Of a DNA stretch of 64,000 bases, positions 25,929 to 38,541 are shown piece after piece. The translations under genes were made by a program, and so were the position numbers. How positions within the stretch are numbered: position 1 is the first letter of the stretch; every line of letters starts with the position of its first letter. Under the pieces are notes generated by a model, which had not been told where the DNA came from, did no database searches, and saw nothing but the letters and a program-made list of their open reading frames with translations. Source of the DNA: Turritopsis dohrnii (lineage: Eukaryota > Cnidaria > Hydrozoa > Anthoathecata > Oceaniidae); assembly GCA_027922465.2 (NCBI GenBank), contig BQMF02000219.1, positions 596,301 to 660,300 of the forward strand. The letters run 5' to 3'.

Positions 25929-27014
25929 ATTACTTCACAGTATACTCTAAATTTGTTTTGTCAAGCTTTTGTCCAACAATTGCTTTTAGAATGGCTTTGT
26001 CTGCCTAAATATTGGTCAAGAAAATGAGCAATTTTTTAGCATTCCTTGAGATTCCAAAGCTAATTGGAAAATCAATTAAAGGTACTGGCTGAACACCATT
26101 TGATTAAGTGTTCAATTTCCACTGTTCGCAATTTTTCTATGATCCTAAATTAAGTTTTAACATTTTATAATATTTCTACAATGGCAGTTCATGAAATAGG
26201 CTATGGTATTATTGCAACCAAGTATTATTGCAACCAAGGGAAGATCAAGAACAGGTGTACTGTCCAATTGTTAGTATGTAATTGGACCAAAGTAATCAAT
26301 CAATCAGCAATCTATTTTAACGGGACCTATATCAGATTTGAAACGAAGAATGAGTCATCATAATAGAGTTCTCCACCATTTTATGACATGGAAATGTTGT
26401 TGTGCTATCTGATTTGTTAGACAATGTTTTCTCATTGATTATGCACTGTTGTTGTAGTAACAACTTTTTGAATGTTAACTTGAATGAATATTGTATACTG
26501 AATGGCTTAAACCATATTCATTTTTTAGTTGCTTTAAATTTTAATATAATAGAAATATATTGCAACATTTTTCTGTTTTTGCGAGTTTATCTTTCTTTTT
26601 TTAAAATTGAATAAGTAACCGGGGACTGCGGAGCATTGTGGCTAAGGAGGCTATAGCGTCTGTTAGTAAGATAGGAATATTAATTATTCAATGAATTATT
26701 CACTGACGTCCTAGATTACCAGCTGACCTTTATGTAGATTGCTACATCATTTGTTTTAAACTTGAAAGAAAATTCACAAACAATACTTTCAAATTTTCAC
26801 TTTCTTTCAATGGAACACTTAATAATTCAACACTTAATAAACAGCTTCAGCAGTTTATCCAATATTCTCTTATATCTGATTTTTTAAATGTTTGACGTTG
26901 AACTTGTTTGATAAAGGAAATATTAATTTCCAATCAGTTTTAGTCTGCAGTTAAATCCTTCTTTACATATCAATCATGATGACATTTACGTAAGCATTGG
27001 TCTGTGTTTTTTAG
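25929..27014. other. Upstream flank of MPI
   Basis: The first coding exon of MPI must lie in or beyond this stretch, because the exon at 27015 begins two bases into a codon. I could not identify it with confidence. A lone left end of the CGGGGACTGCGGAGC repeat (compare 9309) is at 26619-26660. Confidence 0.45.
26619..26660 (+). repeat. Lone terminus related to the 9309-9797 MITE
   Basis: CGGGGACTGCGGAGCATTG followed by GCTAAGGAGGCTATAGCG resembles the termini of the 489-bp element at 9309. No matching right end is seen nearby, so it is a truncated copy. Confidence 0.5.
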
Positions 27015-29571
27015 TTGTTGCACTACAAGCTGCTTGTATGACATATGCATGGGGAAAGAAAGGTGAAGAGAGTTTGGTGGCATTGCTGAGAAGGGAACAG
27101 CCTGATTTTATTTTGGACAAAGACACTCCATATGCAGAGGTCAGTTGGTTCAAACTACTGCAATGGCCGATCTTCACACACAATGATTTTTAACTTAATG
27201 TTACACAATTCTTTTGAGCTGCTCATCACCCGATAACACTGATGAAAGCTTGTTTTTTTATTTAGCTTTATAATTCATTGAAATCTTTTGTAAATCCTTA
27301 TTTCTGAGTGATTACATCGTTCCTATATCTCGGGTTACATGTCAAAGCCATTCAAATCTTTCTTAAATTTAGTAAATATATATCTATGCAAGTTTTTATT
27401 AACTGAATAAAATGCTTTTTCATATGAAGAATTTCTGAAATGTTTCAAACTATTATCAACAAGGATCCTTCTCTCATCTGGTGTTTTCTGTCTTTAGTTG
27501 TGGATGGGTTCGCATATAAAACATCCATCGAAATTGATAAATCAAGAAAAAGATGGGTTTACTGACAACATTCAACTAGATGAATGGATCAAACGAAATC
27601 CTGTTGCTACTCTAGGGACAAATGTGTATGAAACATTTGGAGCAAGTTTACCGTATTTGTTTAAAGTTCTCTCCATAAATAAGGCATTGTCAATACAAGC
27701 GCATCCAGCGAAAGAACATGCGGAGCAACTTCATTTGAAGCATCCAGATATTTATGCTGATGCCAACCATAAACCAGAAATGGCCATCGGTATGTCTGAC
27801 GTCATCAGTTATCTTGTTTCCAAAAGTTTTAATCACCTTCAAAAAATCCTTAAAAATTTCGTGAATTCATTTGCTTGTTTTATCAAGATTTTAATTTCAT
27901 CAACAATGTTTGTGGAATAAACCAGCGCCTTACTTGCCGAATGAAATTTCATAAGATTTACACCACGGAAGATCCTGAAGGTTGTTTAATAAGCATAACC
28001 AGGTAATATTTATTTAACGTATTAATTTCAATCTTTCAGCATTGACCAAGTTTGAAGCTCTGTGTGGTTTTCGACCTGTTTCTGAAATTTTGAATTATTT
28101 CCACGAAGTCCATGAGTTATTGAAGGTCGTCGGCCAGGAAGCTGTTGACGAATTGATTAACGCTGAAATGGCTACAGGTACGTCATCATTACGTCATAAC
28201 ATCCCTGACAGTACGGGGCGTTCAAGTAAACCACTTTTTTTGATTCTTTCATCCTGTGATGTTTCAATTTCATTGGTTTTTTAATCTTAACTTTTTTAAA
28301 TTGCGGAAGTTCTAGCTGACGTACTGTCCTGTTTGTTCTTATGCTATGTGTGGTTACTTCTTCAGAAAAAAGTTGCCGAAGTGATGCAGTTAAGAAGGCG
28401 TTGAAGCGGTGCATGGGTTGTTTGATGAACTGCAAGCCAGATGTTGTGAAGGAGCAACTCAGTAAATTTGTTGAACGTCTGAACGATTGTCACGTGAAAC
28501 GGGAAGACACGACGCCGTATCTTGGTCGCTTATTTTTACGTCTGCACGGCCAATTCCCTGGTGATGTCGGATGTTTTTGTATCTATTTTTTAAATTACAT
28601 CAACATGGAACCATCCGAGTCGATTTTTCTTGGACCAAACATTCCTCATGCATACTTATCCGGTGGTATGTAACATACAACTCTATCTTATTCTCATTTG
28701 CGCATTGTTTTCGTGTTCATGTGTTCACCAGTCCATATTAAACACGAGCTTCAGCTACAAGATCTGAACTACAACAGATCAGAGGCGAAGGAGAGTTTAA
28801 TCATTTAAAGTAGAAAAGGAAAGCGTGCAAGTAACCTAATCGACTCTTAAGACTGAAAAGAAATATCGTAATGTTGGACTTCTCCACTTTTTTTGACTGA
28901 CCTTGAATACGCCTCTGCAGATGACCATCCATATTCTCTGTTAATCTCAAGCCTTCTTTTACGGTAGACATCGTTGAATGCATGGCTTGCAGTGATAACG
29001 TTGTTCGTGCTGGCCTCACACCGAAATATAAGGACGTCGAAACTCTGATTGATATGTTGGACTACACGCCACAGACAGTCGAGCAAACGAAGTTCAAACC
29101 AGTACAGGTGGACGGATCTACTTGTGAATATAACCCACCTGTCAAAGATTTCTCAGTCAAAAAAATTAGTGTGAGTATGGTTGATGGTTGGATTAGGGAA
29201 GGTGTATGAAGATGGAGGGCGGTTGTTGAGCGCAGGGTGACGATCGTCAATTCACTCCATTGAGCAACTGGACTCTTGTTTATTTCTGAACTGCATATTT
29301 GTCTGTCTAAATCCAAGTTAGTTTTCATTTTTTCGTTATTATTTAGATTAAAGCTGGTGTGGTTTCTAGCTATGACTTTAAGCCTGTCCATGGACCAAGC
29401 ATAATACTCGCAGTATCTGGAAGTGGTCAGCTTCAACATGATGCAACGGCCTTCAAACTTCATAAGGGAGCTGTATTCTTTGTCTGTAGTGGTGAAGAAA
29501 TTAGTCTTGATAACATTGATCCAACCGAGGACTTATTGCTCTTCCAAGCCTATTGTGATGTGAATAAGTGA
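27015..29571 (+). CDS. MPI: Mannose-6-phosphate isomerase (phosphomannose isomerase)
   Basis: Exons 27015-27139, 27498-27789, 28040-28177, 28366-28665, 28968-29170 and 29347-29571 join in phase to 426 codons plus TGA. The enzyme interconverts mannose-6-phosphate and fructose-6-phosphate in the cytosol and feeds GDP-mannose synthesis for glycosylation. Conserved blocks in order: YAWGKKG, LWMGSH, LPYLFKVLSINKALSIQAHP (zinc ligands Q and H), YADANHKPEMAI (the type I PMI signature, with a ligand E), LCGFRP, PGDVGCFCIYFLN, NIPHAYLSG (ligand H) and ECMACSDNVVRAGLTPK. Human MPI has 423 residues, so only a few N-terminal residues are missing. They must be on an upstream exon ending one base into a codon. 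All visible catalytic positions are intact. ATTAAA near 29785 could serve as the polyadenylation signal. Confidence 0.96.
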
Positions 29572-31280
29572 TGTAGCTTGTATTGTTTGTATGGTTCTTA
29601 TCGAATCTGTTGTGCTATGCACTCACTCACCTTAAGTCTAGTAAGCCCTATCTAAATGGAGGTAGATGGTGGAAGTGTGACACTAGTCCTTGGATGGCTG
29701 TCTATTATAATGTCATTCGTGCTGGAGACTATATCTAGTGTAATTTTTTGCAGAGCAACATATTTATCATAGAGATTAGTTTTATATTAAAATATACATT
29801 CATCTCAAATTTTAATTGAAAAATGATGAGAACTGTGCGCCAAGGGATAGCTTTCTTCACATTATTTCATCAAAACGAGACTGTGAAATATTGCAAAAAA
29901 TTGGCTTTGAAAAGAACTTCGTCTGAATTTTTTATAGACTTCTCATCTCAAAAAAAGAAATCTTCTCTCATCTGTCTCTCATGTGTTTTGATGAAATTCA
30001 TTTAAGGATATTTTGCACTTCACCTTCGTGTTTCTTATAATGGAAGTGCTGTTCATCCTTACTGACTTCTTTTCACAACCGGAGGAGGGCGTGTAAGAAT
30101 GACTTCCATTTATGTATAAACTTTAGATGAACTTTTATCTTTTTTCAAACTGTTAATAATTATTTATGAAGTTTTTTATTTAAATAGTTTGGTTTTTGTG
30201 TTTTCTTGTGTATCTTCGAAACGATGTGGAGGAGAGACCAAGTGATCATTCATAAACTGTTTGAATGAACGAGACTTTAATCTTACTTCCTTGCCTAAGC
30301 GGAATTTGCAACTTTACATGTTCGTCTATTGATGACCGCTCTTCAACTTTCACTCTCCTCCACAGGTATATTACGGAATGATAATCGGAACATCGAGTCC
30401 GAGGTTCTAGTTATCAAGTCTTGATTTTCTCTCATGTCACGTGATCTTATTCTGATGTCACGTGTGAGGGAGTTCGGTGAAGGCGAATGTTCTAGTGATC
30501 CAGACAAGTTTTCGCGTGTCCAAACATTTTTTTGTAACGAAAGACATTTTACAGAAAGCAGTCTGTCATTTTAAAGGAAACACGATATATTTTTTTATGA
30601 TCGGTTGTTCAGAAGAAAAAAGTTACACAAAATAAATGACCCGTGTTCTCCTGCATTGTGAGTAATAGAAACAAAATGGAGTTATGTGAAATATCGAAAG
30701 GTTTTTTTCCCTTTCTTTTTTGCTGCTCGGTTCGGCTGGAAATTCCATCACAACAGCTATTATCTGAAAAGTTAATTTTAAAAGCGTTCTTTTGTAATAA
30801 ACAAATTATGTCATTTGTTAAGATTAGAAAGGAGGCGAAGGTTATGGAGCTGCCATTTTGGATAGGAGTTCTGATTCGTGATTTTTTTCTTGATGTTTCT
30901 GAAGAAATACTTGGATAAATTCTTTTCAACTTTCACTTTCACTTTCACTTCGAGAACAAACGAGATGGGACACAAAATATTCATTGCCTCGTTTTCAAAA
31001 CTTCTTTTCAACATCAATAGTCAGGGAAAGAAGAATTTTTAGGAGCAAAGTGTCTTTGAAAAGACCAACCAACAGAATTTGTTTTTCGGAAAGAGATCGT
31101 TGCTTCATCCGTTTTAATCTTCTGCTTTTTCACTTTTTGCAGTGGCAGATCTGATGCCTCTGTTTATTAACTTTTCATCTTTCGAATCAGAAACTAAGTT
31201 ATCGCTCAGATATTCATTAATCTAATCAATTTCATGCGTTTATGAACAAGCTTCCTCTTGCATTTCCTTTTCAGCTACAA
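29572..31280. other. MPI 3' flank and intergenic DNA
   Basis: No gene is recognised. A CTTTCA tandem run lies near 30925-30949. Open frames on both strands at 30600-30930 overlap each other and carry no motif. Confidence 0.45.
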
Positions 31281-31289
31281 CATCATTCT

Positions 31290-31880
31290 GCGACAAACTT
31301 GAGGAAGCTTCATCGAGCTTTTTCCTAAATTCAAATTGTCGTAAGTTCCTTTATCCTTTTATGTTGGCTGACAATCGCAACCTTGCTGACAATCGCAACC
31401 TTCAGCAACCTTTTCAGCACCTTCCAGTTGCAAAGTGAAAGGACCACAACAAAAAAGTTCTTCCGAAGAAACCTACACAAGCTACAGATAATCGCAAATG
31501 CAGCTGTCGTAACAAAAACAATTGCCCACTGAAAGGTAATTGTCTTCAATCGAATGCCATTTATCAATGTCATGCCAAATCCACAGCTGATGACGCTGGT
31601 AAATTTTATATTAGACTAACCAGTAACACCTTTAAGATGGAAAAGATGGAGTTCACACAAATACACCCTCACCCATGAAGAGTCGACAAACCACACTCAA
31701 CTATCTAACTACGTTTGGGACTTAAAGAATTCAGGCCTTAACAACCCAATCCTCTCTTGGGACATTATTGATCGCAAAATCGTGCAATCTGTGCTTAGCC
31801 AAAAAATTCCACATAATCACATCAAAGAATCAGTTAGTGAAGTCTGAAGTGATTTCAGAATGCAGACACATGAATAAATT
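31290..31880 (+). pseudogene. Retroelement C-terminus with GIY-YIG nuclease, decayed
   Basis: Frames with breaks give a cysteine cluster (KCSCRNKNNCPLKGNCLQ, then IYQCHA). The block GKFYIRLTSNTFK follows, then RWSSHKYTLTH, TQLSNYVWDLKNSG and ILSWDII. This order is typical of the GIY-YIG endonuclease of Penelope-like elements: a cysteine-rich linker, a Y-x-G-like core, R-x8-H, then T-x-L-S-x-Y-V-W-x-L-K. The canonical glycine after the second tyrosine is changed to R. A stop follows at about 31847. No RT domain is visible upstream. Confidence 0.7.
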
Positions 31881-31912
31881 CATCCTCAAAAACTACAAAG
31901 CAGTTGTTAAAG

Positions 31913-31993
31913 CCCACTTTGTAATAATCGTCCCACTTTGTAATAAAGATTGTCCCACTTTGTAATACCAAAAAGCTGTCCCACTTTGTAATA
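31913..31993. repeat. CCCACTTTGTAATAA tandem repeat, four copies
   Basis: Four copies of TCCCACTTTGTAATA with short variable spacers lie directly after the GIY-YIG remnant. They may be part of the 3' end of that retroelement. Confidence 0.75.
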
Positions 31994-32717
31994 ACCAGAT
32001 TTTTCCCTCGGTGAATTTTTTCCAAACAGGCATTTTATGAAGAAGCAACCCCAAACTGACATCGCAATTTACTGTAGGAGCAGATGTTGGAATTATTTGC
32101 AATATTCATCTGGGGATTTGGAATTTATTATTTTAGTCGCGATAAAAACGTAGGCAAAATTAACCCTTAGCGTACAGCGTAATATCGAGCGTATTCATAT
32201 ACCGCGTGTTTCATCACAACTACTTTTCATCGCTATTTTTTTCCGGGAAACTCGTTTCGCTAAGGTATGCCAACAGACTATAAAGGTTATGATGGTATTT
32301 GTAAAAAGAGAGAAAGAAGAATTTAAAAACAGTTATTTCAAAATATAATACATCGAAATTATGTGCACAAAGTAGTTTCTCGGTACACTAGTATTAGATC
32401 GCGTTTTGTCATGAAATACATGCCTATTTCAAAAAAATACATCAAGTATGTGCTGAATGAAATGTAAATTTCATATGTTTTTGTCCTTTGTTTTTTTTTA
32501 TCCTTCCAAAAGCGCCATTACTTGTACTACTATTTCAATCAATCCTTACAAAGCAGAGAACGAGGTTATCACATTTCTTTGGTATTACAAAGTTATTACA
32601 AATTTTTATCTTTTTAATTTTTATGCTTTTAACCTCACGACCTAATTTGGAATTTTTACGACTTTTTTGTTTTAGAAAATGTACATAGATATTCCTCTGA
32701 GGTTTGGTGAACATGTA
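31994..32717. other. Spacer, no feature recognised
   Basis: AT-rich DNA with short open frames only. Confidence 0.4.
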
Positions 32718-33041
32718 CAGTGTGTTTCATAATGTTGGAAACGGAAATTTTAAAGCTGTTTTTTTTAAATGAATATACCGAATTTCAAAATAACTTTTAC
32801 ATCGATGGAAAGCCATTTTCAAGTTCTTTTAACTAGTATATTTTTGTGAAAATGAAGAAGTGGTTTTTGAAAAAATAAGGAAAATGTCTTGGAAAATCGT
32901 AATTAAATTTTTAATGGTCGATTAAGATGTGAGTGAAAAGAAAAGATTTTTTGAAACAATGACAGCAATTTGGAAAACAATAAACAAATTTAAGCTGTGT
33001 GTTCACGAAATACGTTTAACTTTTATGTTTTTAAATATCAA

Positions 33042-34494
33042 CTAGCCGCCAAGGCGGCGTCGCTCGCCGCCCATGTTCAGCTTGCGTTGTATCACCACCT
33101 GCTCCAAATTATTGCACTTAAAACCAGCGATAAGACTTCCTTTGCTGCTGGCTTTATCGCTTAATAAAGCTCGTTTGCACGTGAAGAGAAATACGTTCCT
33201 GGTGTTTCAAATCTTGCATGCTCTTAAATCAGCCGTTCATTGTCGCGGTCGCATTTAAAATGTTAAGGCTGAAATACACTATCATTTTTCAATGATCATT
33301 TTTCAATTATCATTGAAAAATGACAGTGTATTCAGAAAAAAATGTCATTTTTTACACTCTCATTTTCAATGACATTGAAAAATGATAAGTTGAACATGTT
33401 CAACTTTTAATCTTTCAATGTCATTTTTTTTCTATTGTTTCGAATCGAATCTATTGTTTTCGCGCACGTGTTCGTTGCACGCGATGTGATTTTAGACACT
33501 TACATAAACAAAAATAATATATTGAAGACTTTTACACGCGAAAATGAGGACGCAAAAAGCAACTGAAAAATTTATTGAAATTTGGAGGAGTCAACCAAGT
33601 TTTACTCGCATGTAAATAGCTTCGCAAAATTCAAGGATGAACTGGGACAATGTGCTTTAACTTGAGCAGAGATTGGGTCTCGTATTTTTTTCGTAATATC
33701 ACCGTCTATGAGATGAAGTAGCTCATGCATTCCGAACGTGAACTTCACGTGGTTTTTATTTACGATTTTAAACCAATCAAATATCAGTTTAACAATACAC
33801 TCAAAACGCAGAAAGAAAAAACTTTTCAACTTATTATTAGCTTTTGTTTTACGCGCTCTAACATGGGTGCTGTCAGAAGTAGGTGAAAAAATGGTTTTTC
33901 TTCTTAAAAAGATCACACGGGAGGAGAAAAAAAATGCACGTGCTAAATGAATGAATTGAATAAAAAACGTTCTATCAGATTAAAATAGATTAAAAGAAAT
34001 CGATGAAAAGAAATTAAGACAACTATTATGACAAAAGCAAAAAAATATTTTGTTTCATGATACTCTTTTTTTGCCTATCGGTTTTTAAACATTTTGATTG
34101 CTCGAAAAAAAGTTCACCCGTCTCAGACAGTCAGGCAAGGATACGTTAGGATACACTGGTAAACCGCACATGCTGCCACGTTCTGCCACTACTGCTTTTT
34201 GTCCAAAATATTTAATCAGTTAGTTTCTTTGTATTTAGTTGATGTATTGTTTTCAAAGGCAAGTCAACGGTGGTCCTTGGAATATAAAACTAACAATAAT
34301 AATAAAAACAAAACGTTATCTCTATTGGTTCACCAGCCAAAAAAAGTCACGTTCGATTGGGGTTGCAATTTATTTGTTTCGAACTCACGTCGCACACAAA
34401 AAAAGAAATAATTTTGCTCACAACTCAATCTACCATTTTGCGTGACTTACAAACAAACAAACAGACAGACAGAGAATCGGCTATTAATATATAG
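33042..34494 (+). repeat. Helentron/HINE-like repeat, copy 1 of 2
   Basis: It starts CTAGCCGCCAAGGCGGCG, a subterminal palindrome. It ends in (ACAA)n(ACAG)n followed by the AATCGGCTATTAATATATAG terminus. Internal blocks such as AGTTCACCCGTCTCAGACAG are shared with the next copy. No helicase or other ORF is present, so it is non-autonomous. Confidence 0.65.
33278..33430. repeat. Local palindromes TCATTTTTCAATGA and complements
   Basis: Several interleaved inverted repeats of TCATTTTTCAATGA-like sequence allow one or more hairpins of roughly 25 bp each. They lie within copy 1 of the HINE-like repeat and are absent from copy 2, so they are probably a further small insertion. Confidence 0.55.
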
Positions 34495-34495
34495 A

Positions 34496-35390
34496 CTAGC
34501 CGCCAAGGCGGCGTCGCTCGCCGCCCATATCCACCTGCTCTGTGTATCACTGTATCAATAAACGGCAAATTACTTTATAAACGGCTCATACAACTTGAAA
34601 AAGATTCGAAGTCACAACCTCTGGTGTGCAGTCAGTGTTACATCAGTGTTACATTAACTATTTTTCAGGCTTTTCATTATGTGTGACTTATTTATTTTTT
34701 AAAACCAATCGTTGATCAGTACAACAATACACTCAAAACGTAGGAAGAAGAACTTCCACTTTTTATTAGCTTTTGTAAAAAAGCTTTTTTAAAAAAGTTA
34801 CGCGCTCAAACATGGGTGCTATCAAACAGGTCGAAAATGGTTTCTCTTCTTAAAACGTTCACACGGGAGGAGAGAAAAAATGCACGTGCTAAATGAATAA
34901 AGAGAATAAAAAAAAAACGTTCGATCAGATTAAAATAGATTAAAAGAAATCGATTAAAAGAAATTAAGACAACTATTACGACAAAAGCAAAAAAAAAAAA
35001 ACATTTTGTTTTATGATACTCTTTTTTTACCTATCGGTTTTTAAACATTTTGATTGCTCAAAAAGAAAGTTCACCCGTCTCAGACAGTCAGGCAAGAGTT
35101 AGTGACAAACCGAACATGCTGCCACGTTCTGCCACTGCTGCTTTTTGTCCAAACTGTTTAATCAGTTAGTTTCTTTGTATTTAGTTGATGTACTGTTTTC
35201 AAAGCCAAGTCAACGTGGAATATAAAACTGACAGTAATAATAAAAACAAAACGTTATTCCTATTAGTTCATCAGCCAAAAAAAGTCACGCTCGATTGGGG
35301 TTGCAATGTATTTGCTTCAAACTCACGTCGCACACAAAAAAAGAAATAATTTCGCTCACAACTCAATCTACCATTTTGCGTGACTTACAA

Positions 35391-35435
<45 letters not shown>

Positions 35436-35457
35436 GAATCGGCTATTAATATATAGA
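34496..35457 (+). repeat. Helentron/HINE-like repeat, copy 2 of 2
   Basis: This is a shorter copy in head-to-tail order with copy 1, with one base (34495) between the two ends. It has the same 5' palindrome, the same 3' terminus and a longer (ACAG)n run (about ten units). Confidence 0.65.
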
Positions 35458-35858
35458 TTTGGGGGTCTTAGCGCAAACATAAAATTAATAAAAAATTTGT
35501 ATGGATTTAGCGCTTTGAAACAATAAGCACGATGTAATTAAACTACGTGTTAATCGACCATTAAAAATTTAATTACATTTTTCCAAGACACTTTCCTTAT
35601 TTATACAAAAACCACTTTTTCGTTTTTTACAAAAATATACTAGCTGGAAGAGCTTAAAAATGACTTTCCATTGATGTAAAAATTATTTTGAAATTCGGTA
35701 TATTCATTTAAAAAAACAGCAACATTACGAAACACACTGTATGAGTGTGATACCTGATTGTGGTGTTTCTTATGATTTCTTTGAACATTCGATTATCATT
35801 ATCATCATTGCCCCCGCAGCGAGCGTAAGCGAGCGAGGAGGCATAGTAGTTTCACGAG

Positions 35859-35906
<48 letters not shown>
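35859..35906. repeat. (ATC)16 microsatellite
   Basis: Sixteen uninterrupted ATC units. The polyhistidine they imply in one frame is an artefact of the repeat. Confidence 0.95.
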
Positions 35907-35908
<2 letters not shown>

Positions 35909-36942
35909 CCAACTTTCGTGTTGACGTTACACGGTGGAATACAATTGTTAGCTGACTTTGTTTTTTTCCCGTTTCAAAGCATGCATGGAGGTATAAAACA
36001 GAAGGAGAACGAACTCAAAATCTGCTATTGTACTATCCGTGATGCGCTGCATTGTTTAAGTCCTCAGTGTGTAATAACATATAATTGCTATCATCTTGCA
36101 TAATTTTTATAATTTTGGCGTTCTTGCGTGAAAATTTCGTTCATATCAATTCTCCAATGTGATTAAAGATCGTTAGGGTAAAGTTCTTAGCATGCATAAT
36201 CTGTAGGAATTGGGAGAATTATGCAAAAACGTCACAAATATGCAACGAAAACATTGCAACTTTAGGTCTATATATCTCGTGATCCCCTCAAGCAGTTTCG
36301 CTGAGCTTCAGTTTTTGAAGAGAGAATAATCCTAAGTTTTTGCACGTACCGCGGCACTATCGAGGCGCATTTAAGTCAGAAGATATGTAGATTGGAACTT
36401 ATACATGAATTACGCGATATCTTCAACTCTATATAAAAACATAGATTTTCATTTGTTTCTCAAGGAAGCTTTAGGTTTAATAATCTGCTTGTCACTATGC
36501 AGCAAGTTGATCCGTTGTTATAATGGATGATATTTGGTTTTTAAATTGTCGTTAATTTTTAAAAAAGTATTCGTTTCACCGACAACCAGCCGAAAGCGCA
36601 TCACGGATGACATCAAAGTGATACCGCAATGAATAGAATTTTGATTGATTGATTGATATATTTTTAGTTAAGAAACATTACAAGTCCGTAACTGTTAAAA
36701 AATTTTCAATTAAAAGTCTTTATCATATATATAGTAGATATAAGAATGTTTACATAAACTATCTGAAATATAGATCGTCCTTGTACATATTGTTTCAAGT
36801 AACACGGGAAACTCGTAGAAGATCATGAATGATCTTATCGCCGAGAACCGAGTGATTACACAGCGTAAATGTTACAATCTTACAATTTTATCAAACTGTT
36901 AAAAAGGAATAAGTATGTAACTAGACTTGACTTGAAAATTGA

Positions 36943-38541
36943 TCAAAAATATTGAAGGATATTTTCAAATTTGATTGTTTTTAATAATTTCTTAAATTGA
37001 GGAACATATTCAATATCTGAAAGAATATTCGATGATGAAACAAGAGCATTCCACAAGTGTGGTCCACGATATGAAATATTAAATTGACTGAGCTTATTTT
37101 TGAACATCGGCTTAAGCAAAATTCTTGAATTTCGAGTTGTATATTTGTTTTGGGGTTTGAGTGTGTAAAGACTATGAAAAACAGATGGCGATTGCTTCGT
37201 TTTGCACTTTAACATAAAAGTTAGAGTTTGGAAGATGTTAAGTTCGTATAGTGTTGGTATGAAGGATTCTGCAAAGAGAGGCTTTGTATGAGTAAAACGA
37301 TCTTTATTGTGTATAACTCTGATGGCATGCTTCTGACGTTGGAAAAGAGATGTTAGTTTACTTTTTTGTGTGCTAGCCCATATGACATTTGCATAGCTTA
37401 AGTGACTATGTACAAAAGAATAATAAAGTTGCTTTAATAGATGTTTGTTCAAAATGGTTTTAGCTTTATATAATGCGCCAATTCCTTTGGATACTTTTGA
37501 GTGCACGTACTCAATTTGATTCGTCCATGTCAGATTTTCATCTACGTAAATTCCAAGGAACTTTGTGACTGTTTGTCTGGTTATTTTTGTGTTATTTATT
37601 TCTAATAGTGGAAGATTTAGTTCTATTGTATTTTTTTTCTTGGAAGTATGGAAAAGTGTAAAGTTTGTTTTCTTAGCATTTAAAGATAATTTATTTACCT
37701 GAAACCACAACGCTACATTTTTTAATTCTTTGTTCATGTTATTAAAAAGTTTAGGAATATCATTGTCTGAAAGGAACAGATTTGTATCGTCAGCAAACAT
37801 AACTGGTTTCAGTATTGACGAACAGTTTACAAAATCGTTTACATATATCAAAAATAGTAAAGGACCTAATATTGAACCCTGGGGTACTCCGCATGTCATA
37901 TTTAATGCTTTAGTGATGTTATTGCTGCCATAAGTCACATGTTGTCTTCGATTTGTAAGGTAATTTTTCAAAATATTGTATGAATTTCCTCTGATGCCAT
38001 AGTATTTAAGTTTTTTAAGCAAAATTTTATAATCAACTGTGTCAAATGCTTTTGACAAATCAATGAATATTCCAAGTGTATATTTTCCATTGTTAAAAGA
38101 TTCAGTGATGTCATTAACCAGTTGAAGTATTGCATGCTCTGTAGATACATTTTTCTGAAATCCAAATTGTTTATGGAAGAGTAAATCTTTTGAGGTTAGA
38201 TGATCGTAAATTCTGTTATATAGGATTCTTTCTAGAATCTTTGAAAAAGCTGGCAGTACAGATATAGGTCTATAGTTGTTTATAGTTGTTTTGTCACCTG
38301 TTTTGAAGCTAGGTATAATTTTTGCTATCTTTAAGGGCTCGGGAAAAACTCCTTCGTTGAAGCAATTTTTGAAAATATTATATAATGGCTTCCTTATCTG
38401 TTCATACACGTCTAAAATTATATCACCACTTATGCCATCGATCCCAGTTGCCTTGTTTCTACTTAAGCTCTTATAGGCAAGTTCAAATTCGTGAAGAGTA
38501 ATTTCTTTATTTTCTAATCTTGAATCACTTTCTTTCAGCAT
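36943..38541 (-). CDS. LINE reverse transcriptase, 532 codons, RT blocks intact
   Basis: Blocks in order: KATGIDGISGDI, YRPISVLPAFSKILERIL, QFGFQKNVSTEHAILQLV, IDLSKAFDTVDYK (motif A aspartate), GVPQGSILGPLLFLIYVNDF, FADDTNLF (catalytic DD) and a thumb region, then the GPHLWNALVSS tail block. No frame break occurs inside it, which points to a recent insertion. The upstream linker (39445-39263) is cut off by the inner MITE: the peptide FEDYLK at 39273-39256 and KESDSR at 38535-38518 would be neighbours without it. The MITE supplies the ATG that now opens this frame. Confidence 0.9.
   Translation of the reverse strand: MLKESDSRLENKEITLHEFELAYKSLSRNKATGIDGISGDIILDVYEQIRKPLYNIFKNCFNEGVFPEPLKIAKIIPSFKTGDKTTINNYRPISVLPAFSKILERILYNRIYDHLTSKDLLFHKQFGFQKNVSTEHAILQLVNDITESFNNGKYTLGIFIDLSKAFDTVDYKILLKKLKYYGIRGNSYNILKNYLTNRRQHVTYGSNNITKALNMTCGVPQGSILGPLLFLIYVNDFVNCSSILKPVMFADDTNLFLSDNDIPKLFNNMNKELKNVALWFQVNKLSLNAKKTNFTLFHTSKKKNTIELNLPLLEINNTKITRQTVTKFLGIYVDENLTWTNQIEYVHSKVSKGIGALYKAKTILNKHLLKQLYYSFVHSHLSYANVIWASTQKSKLTSLFQRQKHAIRVIHNKDRFTHTKPLFAESFIPTLYELNIFQTLTFMLKCKTKQSPSVFHSLYTLKPQNKYTTRNSRILLKPMFKNKLSQFNISYRGPHLWNALVSSSNILSDIEYVPQFKKLLKTIKFENILQYF

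Larger units (their letters stand above)
32718..35739. mobile_element. TA-flanked MITE with about 200-bp inverted ends, holding two nested repeats
   Basis: Both ends begin CAGTGTGTTTCRTAATGTTG and are flanked by TA. The inverted arms (about 32718-32932 and 35545-35739) align over roughly 200 bases with scattered changes and one 20-base indel in the left arm. Without the material at 33042-35457 the element would be about 0.6 kb. No transposase is present. The TA target and ends fit a Tc1/mariner-type non-autonomous element. Confidence 0.8.

Noticed and set aside
26976..27014. First MPI exon ATGATGACATTTAC spliced over 25 bases
   Set aside because: The intron would be only 25 bases and the phase is wrong.
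35741..36103. Open frame with a polyhistidine run
   Set aside because: The run is the (ATC)16 microsatellite; the rest crosses a transposon boundary.
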